Part shown: one piece after another, positions 51,019 through 63,998 of the stretch
Layout of the letters: each line of letters opens with the position of its first letter
Position numbering within the stretch: the first letter of the stretch is position 1
The notes under the pieces: model-generated
The model's database searches: none
Seen by the model: the letters and a program-made list of their open reading frames with translations, nothing else
Told to the model about the DNA's origin: nothing
Assembly: GCA_019614645.1 (NCBI GenBank)
Contig: JABWDB010000004.1
Coordinates: 21,576,001-21,640,000 of the forward strand
DNA: 64,000 nt
Reading direction: 5' to 3'
From: Stratiolaelaps scimitus
Lineage: Eukaryota > Arthropoda > Arachnida > Mesostigmata > Laelapidae
Translations under genes and position numbers: made by a program

Positions 51019-51627
51019 AAGGCAGGGTAGCCCTTCTGGACAATATCGACAGCGACAGAGGGAAGCTCTGGACACATTTCACAATATAGATTAACCTGTA
51101 TAGGTTAGCTATTATCTCCTCCTCTGGAAGTAATACTTTACTCATTCATGTCCTGATATTCTATGGCTATAGGACAAACGAAGCTACGTTTTGGTGCTTA
51201 AGCTTTGGCAGTAGTTGATACTAAAATATTTTGTTGACATACTTTAGCGTATATATAATGGTATCTAGAGGCTTTACGAGCGTTAAGAACTTATAAACAC
51301 TTTCGATGATTTACCTTTCGAGATGTCAAGCGTATCAGGAAACTACGTATGTATAATATATAGATCATGCATGAAAAAGCCTCAAGGTTTTACAGCGGAC
51401 GTTATGAGAAACGCTTCCCGAGAATTTCAGCTGTCGTGGTGTCGCAAACTTCCTCGGATCAAAACACCTCAATCATTAGATCCATAGCCTTCAGATAGAG
51501 ATAGAATATGATTCAATCTCCATCCGAATTCAAGCGCATATCTCCCGCACTTCAGTCAGGCTAATTGTATTTCGGATCGTCTACAATTTGGCTATTATGC
51601 GGCATCGAAGAGGAAGAAGAAGCGACT

Positions 51628-51645
51628 TGGGGGGGCGGGGGGTGT
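51628..51645 (+). other. G-rich tract
   Basis: G7-C-G6 run. It could form a G-quadruplex and is prone to slippage. Confidence 0.55.
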
Positions 51646-54126
51646 ATCGATATGTGGGGCAGCACACATGTAAATCGCCACATCCACTATCAACCTAAGG
51701 CCAGCACCCACATGTGAAGAGGTATAATTCATTCCAACGGACACAACACCGTCCAGTAGGAGTCAGGTCAGGCGGGGCCGAGGCCAGTGTTCGGCTAGGC
51801 CGTGACTCTTCGGCCGGACTCTTCGGGCCTTGGGCCTTGGGCCTTCGTTCCTCGAACGGCGGGAAGGTGATGGCCAACCTGGCGTGGGATCGACGAACGT
51901 CTCCCAGAGCTCGTTGTCTGGCCGTTAGCTAAATCGCCACCTCCGTTGCCGGAGTGGCAGCCAGCCGTTAACCGATCACTACGGAATCCTCAGCTCGCAG
52001 CAGCAACAGCAGCAGCAGCTTCGGCCACCTATGTAGAAACGCAAATAAATGGCTGATACATATGCTGCACATCAACAAGCGCCATCGCAGTGATCATGCG
52101 TGTACCGATGCTTGAACCAGGGACTACCAGTGGGCCACCCACGACAGCAGCATCGGCGGTAGCAGCAGCAGCAGCAGCCACCGCATCATCGAAACAACTG
52201 CCCTCAAAGACGAGAGCACAAGACTAATTCGGGAGCACTTCGACAGGACACGGTAGGTTCGCGTCGTGGAGGAGGTCCCATTCAACGTCTCCCAAGCGAG
52301 ATCACTCTCTCTCGATACGAATCTGGTTGCTAGCCGCTTGCCCAAACCCTGCGAATCCACCGCAGCACTCGTCACACTAAGGCTGCTGCCCACTGCTGAG
52401 AGAAGTCAGACTGCCTTCGGCGAACTTGTAAACGTCCCCGCTGTGCACCTACGAAATATCGAAACTTTGCCTGATGGTGCGGTGGGTGGTGGTGCGCTAG
52501 CCGGGGCTGAAGCAACCATGCGAATTTATTTTAAAACTACTAATTTAAAAAAGAATATAGTGGTCGGAGAATTGCACATTAGGGAAGGAAATCATCGCGA
52601 CCCCATCCAAGTATAAGTGGTGCAGAATGGCTACAGATATTGGAGTGGCCATACTCTCGTGGGCCAGTTTTGCTTCCGGTAGTCTCTCCTGAGAAAAGTC
52701 GAAAATATACAATATTTTGAGCTCGTACATCGGTATAGTATTATGTCATGTTGTATCACATGTCGTCCTGTTTTTGTGTCTGTGAAAAATATATGATAAC
52801 AGTTACAAGCTGACGACTCATCTAGTAATTCGTGATCATACGCGATTGACTGATTGATTGATTGATAGAGACGACAACAAGCCCGATTCAACCGTTAGTA
52901 CGAAGGCACATTTGCTTGTATGCGATCAAGTGCTTGCTCCTTTATAGGCATTGGATCGATCCGGCTCTGGAGATCCTCTGCATCCTCAACGAAGTGGCCA
53001 ACCAGCTCACAGAGTCAGAGTAATTTGGAAGCAATTGGTTGAAGCCAGTGTTATGGGTGGTGGATTGCTGCCGTAGCAGCGATCTCAGCATCAGCGGTCG
53101 GATTCCACTTGTCGAGAGTTAGGGATAACATAACCCCCTCGAACGCCTACCGGCAAAGACCTCCCGCCGCCTGTTCCCACGCACACGAAAGAATCGGCTG
53201 GCCAACTGCATCAGTAACATCAGCAACAATTGCGCGATCGAACCTGGCTTCTCACTGCGGCGGCGGCTGCTGCTGCTGGTGCCGATGCCGTGAATTTTCG
53301 TACCCTGCAGCACTGCTGGGCTCGAGAACGCAAAATCACGTCTTCCATTATACTGCAGAATGAGAGCGACGACGATCACGACTGACCTGAAAGTCGAGGG
53401 TGAGTAAGACACAACACATCCAGAAGTGGCTCCGAGCACCTTGCCTGCCGCAAGGGTTGTTAAAGGCGGGCCCGGACATAGTGGAAGTGGGTGAGCTGAG
53501 GAACGATACGCAGTTCACACAGAATTGTCTGACAATGGAGGACCATCGACAGGCCGTAGCCAAGAGAACAATGACAACATCAGCATGAGTTTCAATAGGC
53601 CACTTATCGTGCGTGGCATCCGAGCTATGCCAGACGTCTGCACATTGAGGAGCACCCACACTCTCGCTCTCGGCAAGAGAAACCATTCGAACTCGTAGGC
53701 GTCCTAATAGTAGTTACACCTCACCCAAATGCAAACGAACGCATCTACGCGGCTACCGTTAAGGCGTTTATGACTGACGCAGTCTCACGCTGACATAGGT
53801 CGACGCCGATGACGCCGGCCTGGGTAAACATATCGGACTTATTTCGAAGAAAATGAGCTGTTTGTAGAATAGCCAGGCTCGTAAGGAATGCGGTCATATT
53901 AATAGTTGAAAATCGATGTGGTAGGGTTGAAAGTGTAGCTGCGAACTATGCCGCGGGTTAGTCGTCACCTGGAAAATCTGGAAGAGTTTAATCCGCGAAC
54001 GGTTTGGTCGGCATATCATTCATATACAGTTAACCCTTCGGGTGACGCTCCGCCGCCCACCGCCGGATTTTGAATCACTTGGCTGTACCACGTTAGATCT
54101 ATACTAGTGTATTATACATGCAACGT

Positions 54127-54181
54127 GCAACGTTTGGTTATGTTTACATGCATACATGCTTACATGCAACGTTTGGTTATG
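54127..54181 (+). repeat. Short direct duplication
   Basis: GCAACGTTTGGTTATG occurs at 54127-54142 and 54166-54181, separated by ACATGC-rich spacer. Confidence 0.8.
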
Positions 54182-54713
54182 ACGCTTTCGCAATCCGGCG
54201 TGTATCTATGCCCATGTTGAATGCTTGTATTAACCGTACTTGCAGATAAATGCTGCACAGAAGAAATCTCTGCACCTGAACGAGGCGAAGCAAGTCATGG
54301 ACTAGCTAGTTGTACACATCGAATCGATCCTACGCAACATTCTGGTGGGAAGTCGAACCATCAGCGCGCTGCAATCTGCAATCGGCGGCCGTTGGCTCTG
54401 CTTAACAATAATGGTACATACAATAGTATTCTCGCAAGCAGATCTTGCTCGTATTTCTCGTCTGTGTGCCCACTTTATATTTGTGCATAGTTCACCATTT
54501 AGTGGGAGGAGGGATTCACCATCTAAGGGTTATTGGTAAGTCCAGTCGCCACCTCTATCCCTAGAGGGCACTTTTGGCCAATTTCATGGTTAGATTGCTC
54601 ATTAAGCATCTGGTTTCAGTTGGAGAGAGAGAGAGATAGAGGAGAGAAATCAGGTTTCGCTAGTAACTAGGCCTGCTCATCTAGGCAATTCTTCCAGGTC
54701 GAAAGCGTTTGGG

Positions 54714-54750
54714 GTGAGTAATGCCGAAACAGGTTATACTGGCGGACATG
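54714..54750 (+). repeat. Possible degenerate copy of repeat family A
   Basis: GAGTAATGCCGAAACAGGTT and TACTGGCGGAC match the 5' half of family A with several differences; the 3' half is not recognisable. Confidence 0.4.
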
Positions 54751-55149
54751 CAATCTTCAGCAACGTAACATGGATATTTGCAGGGCTGCTTATTTATCGT
54801 CCACAATCTCCCGCAGCAAGTGACGGTTTGCCCGTCTACTGCGGCCACGAAGAAGTGAACCATGTGTGAAGTCCTGGAACATGCTAACAACCTCAACCAG
54901 GCGATATGCCTGTTCAGGTCAAAGGGGTACAAGAAATATGAAAACGGAGCTTCTACCTCGATCGGCGTCAGACGGATGCGTTCAGCGGCGAGTCGCTCGG
55001 ATCGCTGATGGCGGTCACGCGGTTAGATATTGACATGGTCGGCATTATTATCACATGCGGGCCGCCTCAGCGCGCTATCGTTCATGTTGTTTATTAGCAG
55101 AAAACACTCCACTTAACCAGCAGCGCGGCGTATGGTAGCGTTTGACTCA

Positions 55150-55172
55150 CATATATATATATATATATATAT
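55150..55172. repeat. (AT)n microsatellite
   Basis: AT dinucleotide run of about 23 bp. Confidence 0.88.
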
Positions 55173-55440
55173 TTAGTTTTTTATTCTAAACAGTCCTGCT
55201 TGACTTAATGTGAGCGTCCCTTCTTAACTTAGCTGTATTCGGGTTTTTCCCAGCGTTGATCGGCTTCATAGAAGGCACGATCGCTAAATAGAGCACGTGA
55301 AGTTCATGCTGAACGCTAGCAGCTTGAAAACGCGCTTAAAAAAGCAACATGCATTTTACACAGTATGTTTCATTATCTCTTGTCTGCGTATAGATGCCCC
55401 TGATTAAATATATTACATTTTTCCATTATAATATTAATAC

Positions 55441-55511
55441 ATTTTCCGGGCTGACGCACAGCCAACATTTAACCTCCACGGTACCACTGCTTTCTTCATT
55501 TTTCCATTAAG

Positions 55512-55552
<41 letters not shown>

Positions 55553-55553
55553 A
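55441..55553 (-). repeat. Repeat family A, copy 6, joined to an (AT)n array
   Basis: Inverted family A copy at 55441-55500 (CCGGGCTGACGCACAGCCAA, then CATTTAACC and CGGTACCACTGCTTTC) followed 12 bp later by an AT array at 55512-55553. Confidence 0.7.
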
Positions 55554-56577
55554 ATAGGGACTACTTTTGTAAAATGCATATTACAATCACGAAACGCTGT
55601 TAACATTGTGACTAATATTCGAGCATAATTTGGAGGGCGGCAGAAAGTGCAGAATCACACTCGCGCCATCAGATCCATAAGTCCAATAACTGTAGCGCGA
55701 TGGAGCGGTTCCTCATCGAGATAGCATACATTACCCGGTAGCTATTTCGTCGAAGAAATGGCCGCCTCGGACTTGGGCACCACCAACAGCCGCACACTAA
55801 ATTGCGGTTTCAGGAACGGCTGACAGAGCAGCAAGCGGCACCAGAAGAGGCCAAGGCGCAAATGAAAGACGATGGGGTTCAGCTAACGCGAGTTAACCAG
55901 TTAACGAAACGATCGGCCACCCTTTGCTCGGGTTGTTTCATGATCGTCTGTCCGGCTCTATAAGAATAGATATCGAAGTAGGCTGCCGGCATAAGCGGAG
56001 ACAAGACAGGCCAATCGATGGACGTGTGACCCAACGCGTGCGATTACAGCCGAGAACATCTTCATCGTCGTCTGAGCTGGGGAGCAATTAAGCGGCGGTA
56101 AATTCGATATGTGCACATGTGTTCGAAGGTACACGAAATTGGTATCAGTAGAACGTGCCGGTTGCTGCTCGTTGAACGTCATTAGGTTGTGTTTGCTTGT
56201 GACTCGCATGTAATAGGTGTCAGTCGAAATTCGGCGACGAGGTGAGAACGTCGGTCAGTTGGGTCATCACGATGCGATCTTTGTGGCTGACGATAGCTCG
56301 TTGTCTTGGATCAGTGCTGACGTAAATTCATCACGGAAAGATAGGAAGCACGTCGTCCAAAATGGTGCGAAAAGTGACGCAAAAAATTCGAGCAGGGTCG
56401 TATCGACCTGTCTAACAGATACACACCTTGGATCGTGGACATACACGTCAAACGGAGAAGTGTGATACATAGTGTCTATTTGATGTGTGGGTGTGCGAAT
56501 GCCGTTGTTTGCCGACCTGATCTAAAATACAAGACGAGGATGATAAATAGCATAGCAGAGTCCTTTGTAGTCCTCGG

Positions 56578-56618
56578 TGGTGTTAACTGTTGGCTGTGAG
56601 TCGGGTGGGAAAATGTAT
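56578..56618 (+). repeat. Repeat family A, copy 7 (partial)
   Basis: The 3' half only: GTGTTAACTGTTGGCTGTGA, then GTCGGGTGGGAAAATGT, matching the reference copy. Confidence 0.6.
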
Positions 56619-57480
56619 TTATTTCGAGTTCCTGTGTACGACAAATTGCTATGACAGCTAATAGACTAGGCTCGGAGGGGGCGGTGATACATGATGCTTT
56701 AACACAGGCATTTTAAATCAATGGAATCAATGGGCCCGTACGCTTAGCCATCTGCTCGTGCAGATGAACAATATTAGCCGGCAATAACCTCACAAATTGT
56801 AGCCTTTAAGGGGGCACAGGATTACCTTTTTACAGATATAATGCACCTAACAGATTCGACAAGTTAAGGAGGAGTTTCAACGTTCTAAATGCAGATTATG
56901 ACCGGCGGATTGACTAATCCGGCCGACGGAGGCCATCATCGAAATTTCATCGTCACGTCAGTAGAACAAAAAAGTCTGTACACTTATTTCGCTCCTAAAA
57001 CGACCGGTGGCCCGGCACCGATTATAATTAGAAATAACGGCTAAACTGAAGGATGCAAGCTCCTCGCGTGTTGTGCCTGCAGCCATCTGCTGACTAAACG
57101 GCGTTCGCGCGTTCAGGTGAAGAGGTTGATCTTAAACTGAGTCTGCCGAGGGGCGTCCTTCCAAAAAGTGCAAAGACGGGCCAGAAGATGCGCTGCTTGT
57201 TAACATTATATGTACTATACGAAGATGTGAGCGAAACTCGAAATTCAAGGTACAGTGTCAGTTTACCGTGAATCCTCATAAGCTTAATGAAGACTGGGGT
57301 TATGGGCCCCTTGCGGAGTTGTCGTACCTGAGGATATAGAGGAAAACCTTTGGCTGAATAAAGACTGGTTCCGATGGTCAGCGTTGGGTAAGTATACGGC
57401 GAAGGAGTGGCGGACAAAGGTTTACATTCGGCTAACAGGTAGACCTGCAGGCGACGTAGAGACGGGGAAAAAATAGCTTA

Positions 57481-57523
57481 ATGGTAGATATTGCTATATA
57501 TATATATAAGCAATATCCACCAT
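57481..57523. repeat. Imperfect palindrome with AT core
   Basis: ATGGTAGATATTGC (57481-57494) and GCAATATCCACCAT (57510-57523) are inverted complements at 13 of 14 positions, and the spacer is itself alternating AT, so the whole segment can fold into one long hairpin or cruciform. Confidence 0.85.
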
Positions 57524-60500
57524 ATCATATATATATATATATAAGCCATACTCTGCTTCAATTGCAATCCTACTCATTCGCTACTGTAGACTTCCGAATT
57601 GCTCAAGGGTTTTCTGAAGTTCTACTTACCTACAAGCACGAGAACAACAACGTTTCACAGACCTGTGATCCTTAATTGTTCACGATTGAAATTCCGCAAA
57701 TTCAGTAGCAGTGGCGACTACGGATCCTGTATTTATGTTAAATCTAATCCCATCGCTATTTACATAAACAATTTTTTTAATATATATATATATTCAAGAA
57801 TAAAGGAGCACCAGGCGAGATTTCTCGATTAATATAACTTTCGATATATACAGCCATTCTAACATATATATATATATATGTAGGTGCACCAGAATCTTGT
57901 ACTATGTGCTTTATTGCAAGGAAAATTGGATGACGTTCTTTTATGATTCGAAATAACTCGTGAAGTATTTCTATAGGAAGCTGTTAGGGCCATCTTTGTG
58001 TCGTCACAGCGTGATAAAAATTGAGTATGCCACTCCCCACGGTCTCTGAGGGTTTTCACGGACAAAATCGTGTGGTAATGCACGAGCTCTCTTTGGTCTT
58101 CCCAGGCTAAAAGCGGGTCGAACACAGAAGCGCGACGTGCTTAAAATATATACAGCACAATGCAACAGTCACGTTCCAACAGACATCAACACGCTATTCG
58201 TACCCTTTTGGATGAAGACGTGGCTTTCGACGCTAGGTTCAATCTGTCTGATTATACATTTCGGTCAGAATTGTCACGAATAATAGTATCAGTTTATCTA
58301 TGTGTATGCTTCAACTTCCTCTTAGAGCTTTTAACGCAACGCACGAATGGGTCCTGGCTATGGAAGGCCGATTTCGAAGCTTTCATAAGTGGTACTGTAA
58401 GCAAGCAGAAACAAGGAGATTAAAAAATATAAGACATAGTTAGTAAATGTAATTGGATTGCTTAAGTTCCCTCCCGATCAAGCAAACTGACTAATATCTG
58501 TGTTAGCTACGCCTGCACTTGAGAATTTGTCATTGACAGCAGCAACAGCACGCAGGGATTACCTCACACATACACACACGCACGCATGAGACAGGTACGG
58601 GAAGGCTACAAACATGACATAGGGATACAAATAGAATTAATCCCAGCCCCCCTCTCCCTCTCGATTTGGTTTCTTCAAGGATCGAAACCGCTGGTGAGAT
58701 ACATTCATCGTGTTCAAGATGATGTTCGCCCGCCGAACGCGCCAACCAATACGGCGTACTCATCAGTCCAAAATGGTTAGTCGGTGTGTATTGAGTTATA
58801 AAAGCCGACGATTGGCAGCGGCGATGGTTGCTTTCGAGGCTGTAAACCCGGCTGGCAGATCCCACGACCTGGGCAAAGCACGCCCGCCGTGGGGCTACCC
58901 ATCGGCAGCATAAGCAACACGGTCTGCGCGCTCCGTTGATCAGACCCGCCATGGCTGGTCTCCACCACCACCACCTGAACTGCCACCAGTGCAGGGCGGG
59001 AGAGAGAGACACTCTGATCTCTCCTTATCCCGAGGTTCGCTTCGCTTCTGGTCGTTCGTCCGAGATCGTTCGCTCATCTAAGCACAGGTCATCATCATTC
59101 ACTTCTTTATCGTTATCCCCTCGTCTCGTCCGCTGGCGTCATCGAGAAGAAGTCGCTTAGCCCTGAAGTGGCCATTCACTTGTAACAACTACAATTGTTG
59201 ATTTACAGCTTGCCCCAATTGGACGACCGGGCTACTGGTTGGTGGCCGACTACTGTTACTCGGGGGAGTGGACGGGGTTGGGCAGATCTCGGTTGATTGC
59301 TGGGGTGTTGTGTATAAACGCCGTTGGGCATGATTGTAGTGTGCTACTTCTTCGGTCCGACCTATCTCAGGTGGATTGCGAGACTCGATCTTATTATTCT
59401 CGATTAAAACCGCATTATAAGCATGAAATTGCCTCCTTAGCAGGTCGTCACTCGGAAGCAAGAAGGAAGAATAGGCCAGCGCATACGGACACGGTCGTCG
59501 TGGAAGGCCAATGAGAGAGCGTAATATATACATATATAATATATATATACACACAGACTGAACGAATCAATCAGCGCTAGGTAACCGATAGCCACCGCTA
59601 GTGGATTTGTTTTATTGGCTGTTTTTTTTATTGTTGTACATTAATTGGTCATTCTGGCTAAGCCTCCCTATCGCTATTGTTCTATTGAATGACGTTCGAG
59701 CAAAATTCGTCAGTATTCGACAGGATTGTCGACAAAAGCCTCGCACAAACGCCGAACAACGGCTTGAGGTACGTAGCAAATTAGAGGAAATCGAACAGCC
59801 TGAGAGGCCGTAGAATATAGGCGAGCATTGATAATCGCGTGGCATTGGTTTAGCAGTAATACACAGAGGGTTAAATACGTATACACATATATATATATAT
59901 ACATATATGGAAGACCGCACGGAATACGCAGCTCGTGTCCCATGCGTTGTTAATGGTCGAACAGGTGCGCGCCAGGAGAGAGTAAACTCAGCCACAAGCG
60001 TCATATACCCGTATACGTTCAGAAGTTACGACGTTTTATCGGCGTTCAGGCCTCTGCTGCTGCAGAAGTTATAGCAGCCAGCACAGCCGGGGGGGGTTGG
60101 CGACTAATCCGACTTTAGCGGCAGCCGCTATACGACACAGAGGAAAGACAGTTACAGTAAACGAATCAAGTACTTACGCTCCTATTATGAGACGAGCCGT
60201 AGTAACGGCGTTAGTGTAATGCTAATGATTCAAACACCAAAATGACGATTAGGGACATTGGCATAGAGGAGCGCCTTTCAGTGCGCTTGCCGCCGACTCC
60301 CTGTTGAGCATCTGAGGGGTGACGAATGTGGAGGCAACGAACGCTCAGAGGCGGACCACAGGTAGATCACCACCGAGTATAAATATGCTCTCACTGTGCG
60401 AATACATCGTATGATGGCATATCGACTGTTATACGTGAAAACGATACCGGGAAGAAAGGCGTACAGAAGGTGAAATGCAAAGGTGTCATCATCGTGGAAA

Positions 60501-61529
60501 ACTCAGTACATAATACATACAATCGATGAGCAATTTGCCTCATCAGCAAAACGAACGTGATACATAGATATTCCTCGAAGCAATTGTCACGACAATGTTA
60601 CCCCATCCAGTGGCGATCCCGAGCACAGGACAAGTATGAGATGATGCAGTAGCTCTTGTCAGACGCTGTCTCGTCTCGCTATCGACAGAAATTGCATCAT
60701 TGCAAGACACCCCTCTGGTCGGACACTTCTATCGAGGGCGTTCCTACTTGTCGCGGTAATAATAATCATAATAATAGTAAATGCATATGTCCCACATCCG
60801 TGCGAGTAGTTACTCGCCGTGTTTGCACACTTGATCTGACTCGAGACCTCGCTTACGACGCTTATCGAGGTTGAACGGCTCAAAGCAGACGCTCAACGTA
60901 CACGTCTCTAGATATTCAATTAGTGCGCATTGACTTGAATACGACAGCAATGCAAGTAACTTAGTTGTATGGTGTCGATGTAACCATGTGACAATCCTCG
61001 GTAAAAATTCGTTTTCTAACTTATGGTGCTTTCGAATAGGCTATTTATTATAGTTTCGTTCTATTAAATAAAGCCTGTTAAATATTGGGAAACGGTTGGA
61101 AAAGGTCGAACCCTAGCTAGAGAAGGAGGCACAATTGATGTTGAAGAGAGTAAATTGCTGTGTATGATTCATGGGGATTTCGGTTTAACACTGGGTAAAG
61201 CTGTCCGAATTCGATTCTAGAAAGGTTAAGTTCCTATAAAGAGACGGCGGTTCTAAAAAAATAACCCAGTTACTCTATTAATTAGCGTGATACACATTCA
61301 TCGACATAGCCGCCTTTGCCTGTCGCAGAGCCACCGTTGATCAAATCTTTAACTTACTGGGTTCTATGTGTCCATGGAACCCACGAGAGTGTGCGTGACA
61401 ACCCTATGTCATATGGCGCCACACGTGTAGCGATCTAGCAGTGTGATACTACTCTTTTTCCGCAAGACGTATCGAGGACCATTCGCTTTAGGGAAACAGA
61501 AAAAACGGAGCGATCATGCTTAATCCCCG

Positions 61530-61555
61530 ATATATATATATATATATATATATAT
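61530..61555. repeat. (AT)n microsatellite
   Basis: AT dinucleotide run of about 26 bp. Confidence 0.88.
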
Positions 61556-61702
61556 GCTGTGACAACAAGATATTTTTCCTAAATATTACCCTTATCAAAA
61601 ATACAAGATAATTTAACGACCACGCAATGTTATACCATGCCTAGGAGTAACTGTATCGAGCCCGTATCGATCTTGCGGCGGTAGAGAAACTATGCTACTA
61701 CG

Positions 61703-61752
61703 AACTCACATCGACGATTTCACAAGGAACTGACATTGACGATTTCACAAGA
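61703..61752 (+). repeat. 25-bp tandem duplication, two copies
   Basis: Two adjacent units sharing GACGATTTCACAAG, at 61703-61727 and 61728-61752, differing at about three positions. Confidence 0.85.
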
Positions 61753-62388
61753 ATGGATCAGTTGGATAGGTCGAACTCGGCAACACGGTCGAGTACCGGC
61801 CTCAACAGAAACCACTACATTGAAGCGCTCAAACAAGAGATGCCAAAGCTAATAATCTGATTTCGACCTCATTTTTGAAGCGAAACCTTTTTATTCCTCA
61901 CGCAGAGACTGGCGCCATTTCAAGTTGGTCACTGGCCTTTGTTACTGGTAGTAGTAGCAGTAGTAGATATAATAGCGGATCGAAGCTAACGTTCGCCTTA
62001 TCCGTGAGATTTTGCCATCGGTCATATTCAATAATTGTGTTCCTCTTCGCCGACAGCTGTACCAAGCGAAGACAATAGTACGCGCGGAGACGATTGTTTC
62101 CGCCCTTATTTCCCTAGGCGTTGGTTCTGCGTATTTTTTTATGTAAGCATTTGTACACCTGCTATGCGTGCAACTACTGCATTATACTCTTGAAATACTT
62201 ATGAGACCTTTTATCATACGTTACGCGGTGACCGAATAATCCCTGCTGACTGCTCACCGTTTGTTACCGGAGCCAGCAATCATCTAGCCATGATACACAT
62301 ACATACATTCGGTAGAGATCAGTGTGCTGTATGAACTTCGATTGTTAGGAACTTCATTGCGGAGGGCATTCACACATATACACTGCCT

Positions 62389-62409
62389 ATATATATATAT
62401 ATATATATT
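62389..62409. repeat. (AT)n microsatellite
   Basis: AT run of about 21 bp followed by a short CT run. Confidence 0.85.
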
Positions 62410-63719
62410 TCTCTCTCTCTGTGTCTAACATCGAGATGTATTTCAACGATTCTCGTAGTCGCCTGTCCCGTGGATTCTCACATTCAAACTCCTATATCAT
62501 GAGGATACCAGGCATCAATCTCCCTATGGAAATCAGTGCTGCCCTTGCGCGTCATATTATTCCCAGATATTGTTACCTCAGTGAAAGCTGAGCCGTCGCC
62601 GAGATGAATGAGGCTGGGATACCTCTTGGCCGCTTTCGAACTCATTTGTTTGTAGCAATCAATCGGCAGGGCAGTAGTAGAGTGTCTTTAGGTTTAATCC
62701 CTATTTCGCTCGAAGCCGATAATTTGGCGATTCTCGCCCACTTGTGAAGTTCGTCCATGATGACCTGTGCGTTAGCAAGACCATTGGGTCTCGCTATCTC
62801 CCTGAAGACCTGTCTTCTTGGACATCAGCGACCCGTAGCTGGCCATTGTAGATGAGGCAGCGGTTCCCTTGGCTGCTTTGATTGAGGCTACCGGCGTTTT
62901 TCACGCGACCGGCTGACTTATCCACAACTCGAACGCATTGTAGACGAGTCCGCCGAGGCGACCTCAGTTTTTCGGAGCGCACTCTTCACATGAATGGCTT
63001 TGCTGTCGTGCTTCTGGAAGAGAACAAGTTCACAGACAGAGTAATTCCACGGATGACTCGGATTAGTTACCGCCATCTGAGTAACTAACTATTGCTTTGA
63101 TCGGACCAGCTAGCTAGCGTGGGGCTGATCGATCATCGGCGCCGCCGTGCAATTCAGGGGACTGTTGAGCAGTTTGAGGTAGTCAGTCTTTGACATATTA
63201 TAGATTACAAGGAAGCTTCGACAATGCAAATGAGGAATGTCTCTAATGAAGAGTGAATATTTACATCTATCCAGCGGTTGGTGTGACGGGAGATGGCACG
63301 CAACGTACAATTTGAATATGGCGCTCGTTGTGATTTGTATCTATTTGTGAAAGCGACCGAAGCGTTTGTTTATTGCTAGCTGCGTAACAGGCAAGCGAAC
63401 TTCATAAATTGTACAATACTTTTTTCACTAACTTTCGACTAATGTATCAACGTATACCATTTAGTCAATAAGCGATATGCTCGACGCGCGAGAAACACAA
63501 TGCGCTTCGTGAGACACGCATACGAATACGCGCGACATTGTGTGACGATATCTCGTCCGAATACCTGAATTTCTCGTCTGAACATGTTTCCGTTCATGTT
63601 TGAACATGTTTCCTGAACAGTTACGTACAGCATCCGAGAGCCACGTTCGTGCAGTGACCATCGGTCTACTGCATCGTTAAGCTAAAGCCGAATTCGCTCT
63701 TACTTAACAACAATAGAGT

Positions 63720-63744
63720 CATGATCGTTTAATTAAAGATCATG
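63720..63744. repeat. Near-perfect 25-bp palindrome
   Basis: CATGATC and GATCATG flank TTTAATTAAA, itself a palindrome, with a single extra G. It can form a hairpin or be a dimeric protein-binding site. Confidence 0.8.
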
Positions 63745-63940
63745 GCTATTCTATCAAGGAGCCTGTTTCACGAAAGGCTATTCATAATGCGTTTTACAAC
63801 AGTACCAGTACAATTAAACGCATTGATTAATTATTATAGTACTTGATTAGTTAATTTGATCTTGATTTAATTTTAATTACTTAAAAGTCTTGATTCGCGT
63901 TTACTTAGAATTTATTTATTTTCATTTCATTTCATTTCAT

Positions 63941-63998
63941 TAGTGGTTTATTTTCGGAACTGCAGTTTCACAATGCTTAAGTTCTCGCAAAAAAAAAA
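63941..63998 (+). repeat. Dispersed repeat family C, copy 3, with A-run
   Basis: TTTATTTTCGGAACTGCAGT, then TTCACAATGCTTAAGTTCTC, then G and about ten A at the window edge. A pentamer ATTTC run lies immediately upstream (about 63919-63940). The copy may continue beyond the window. Confidence 0.7.
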
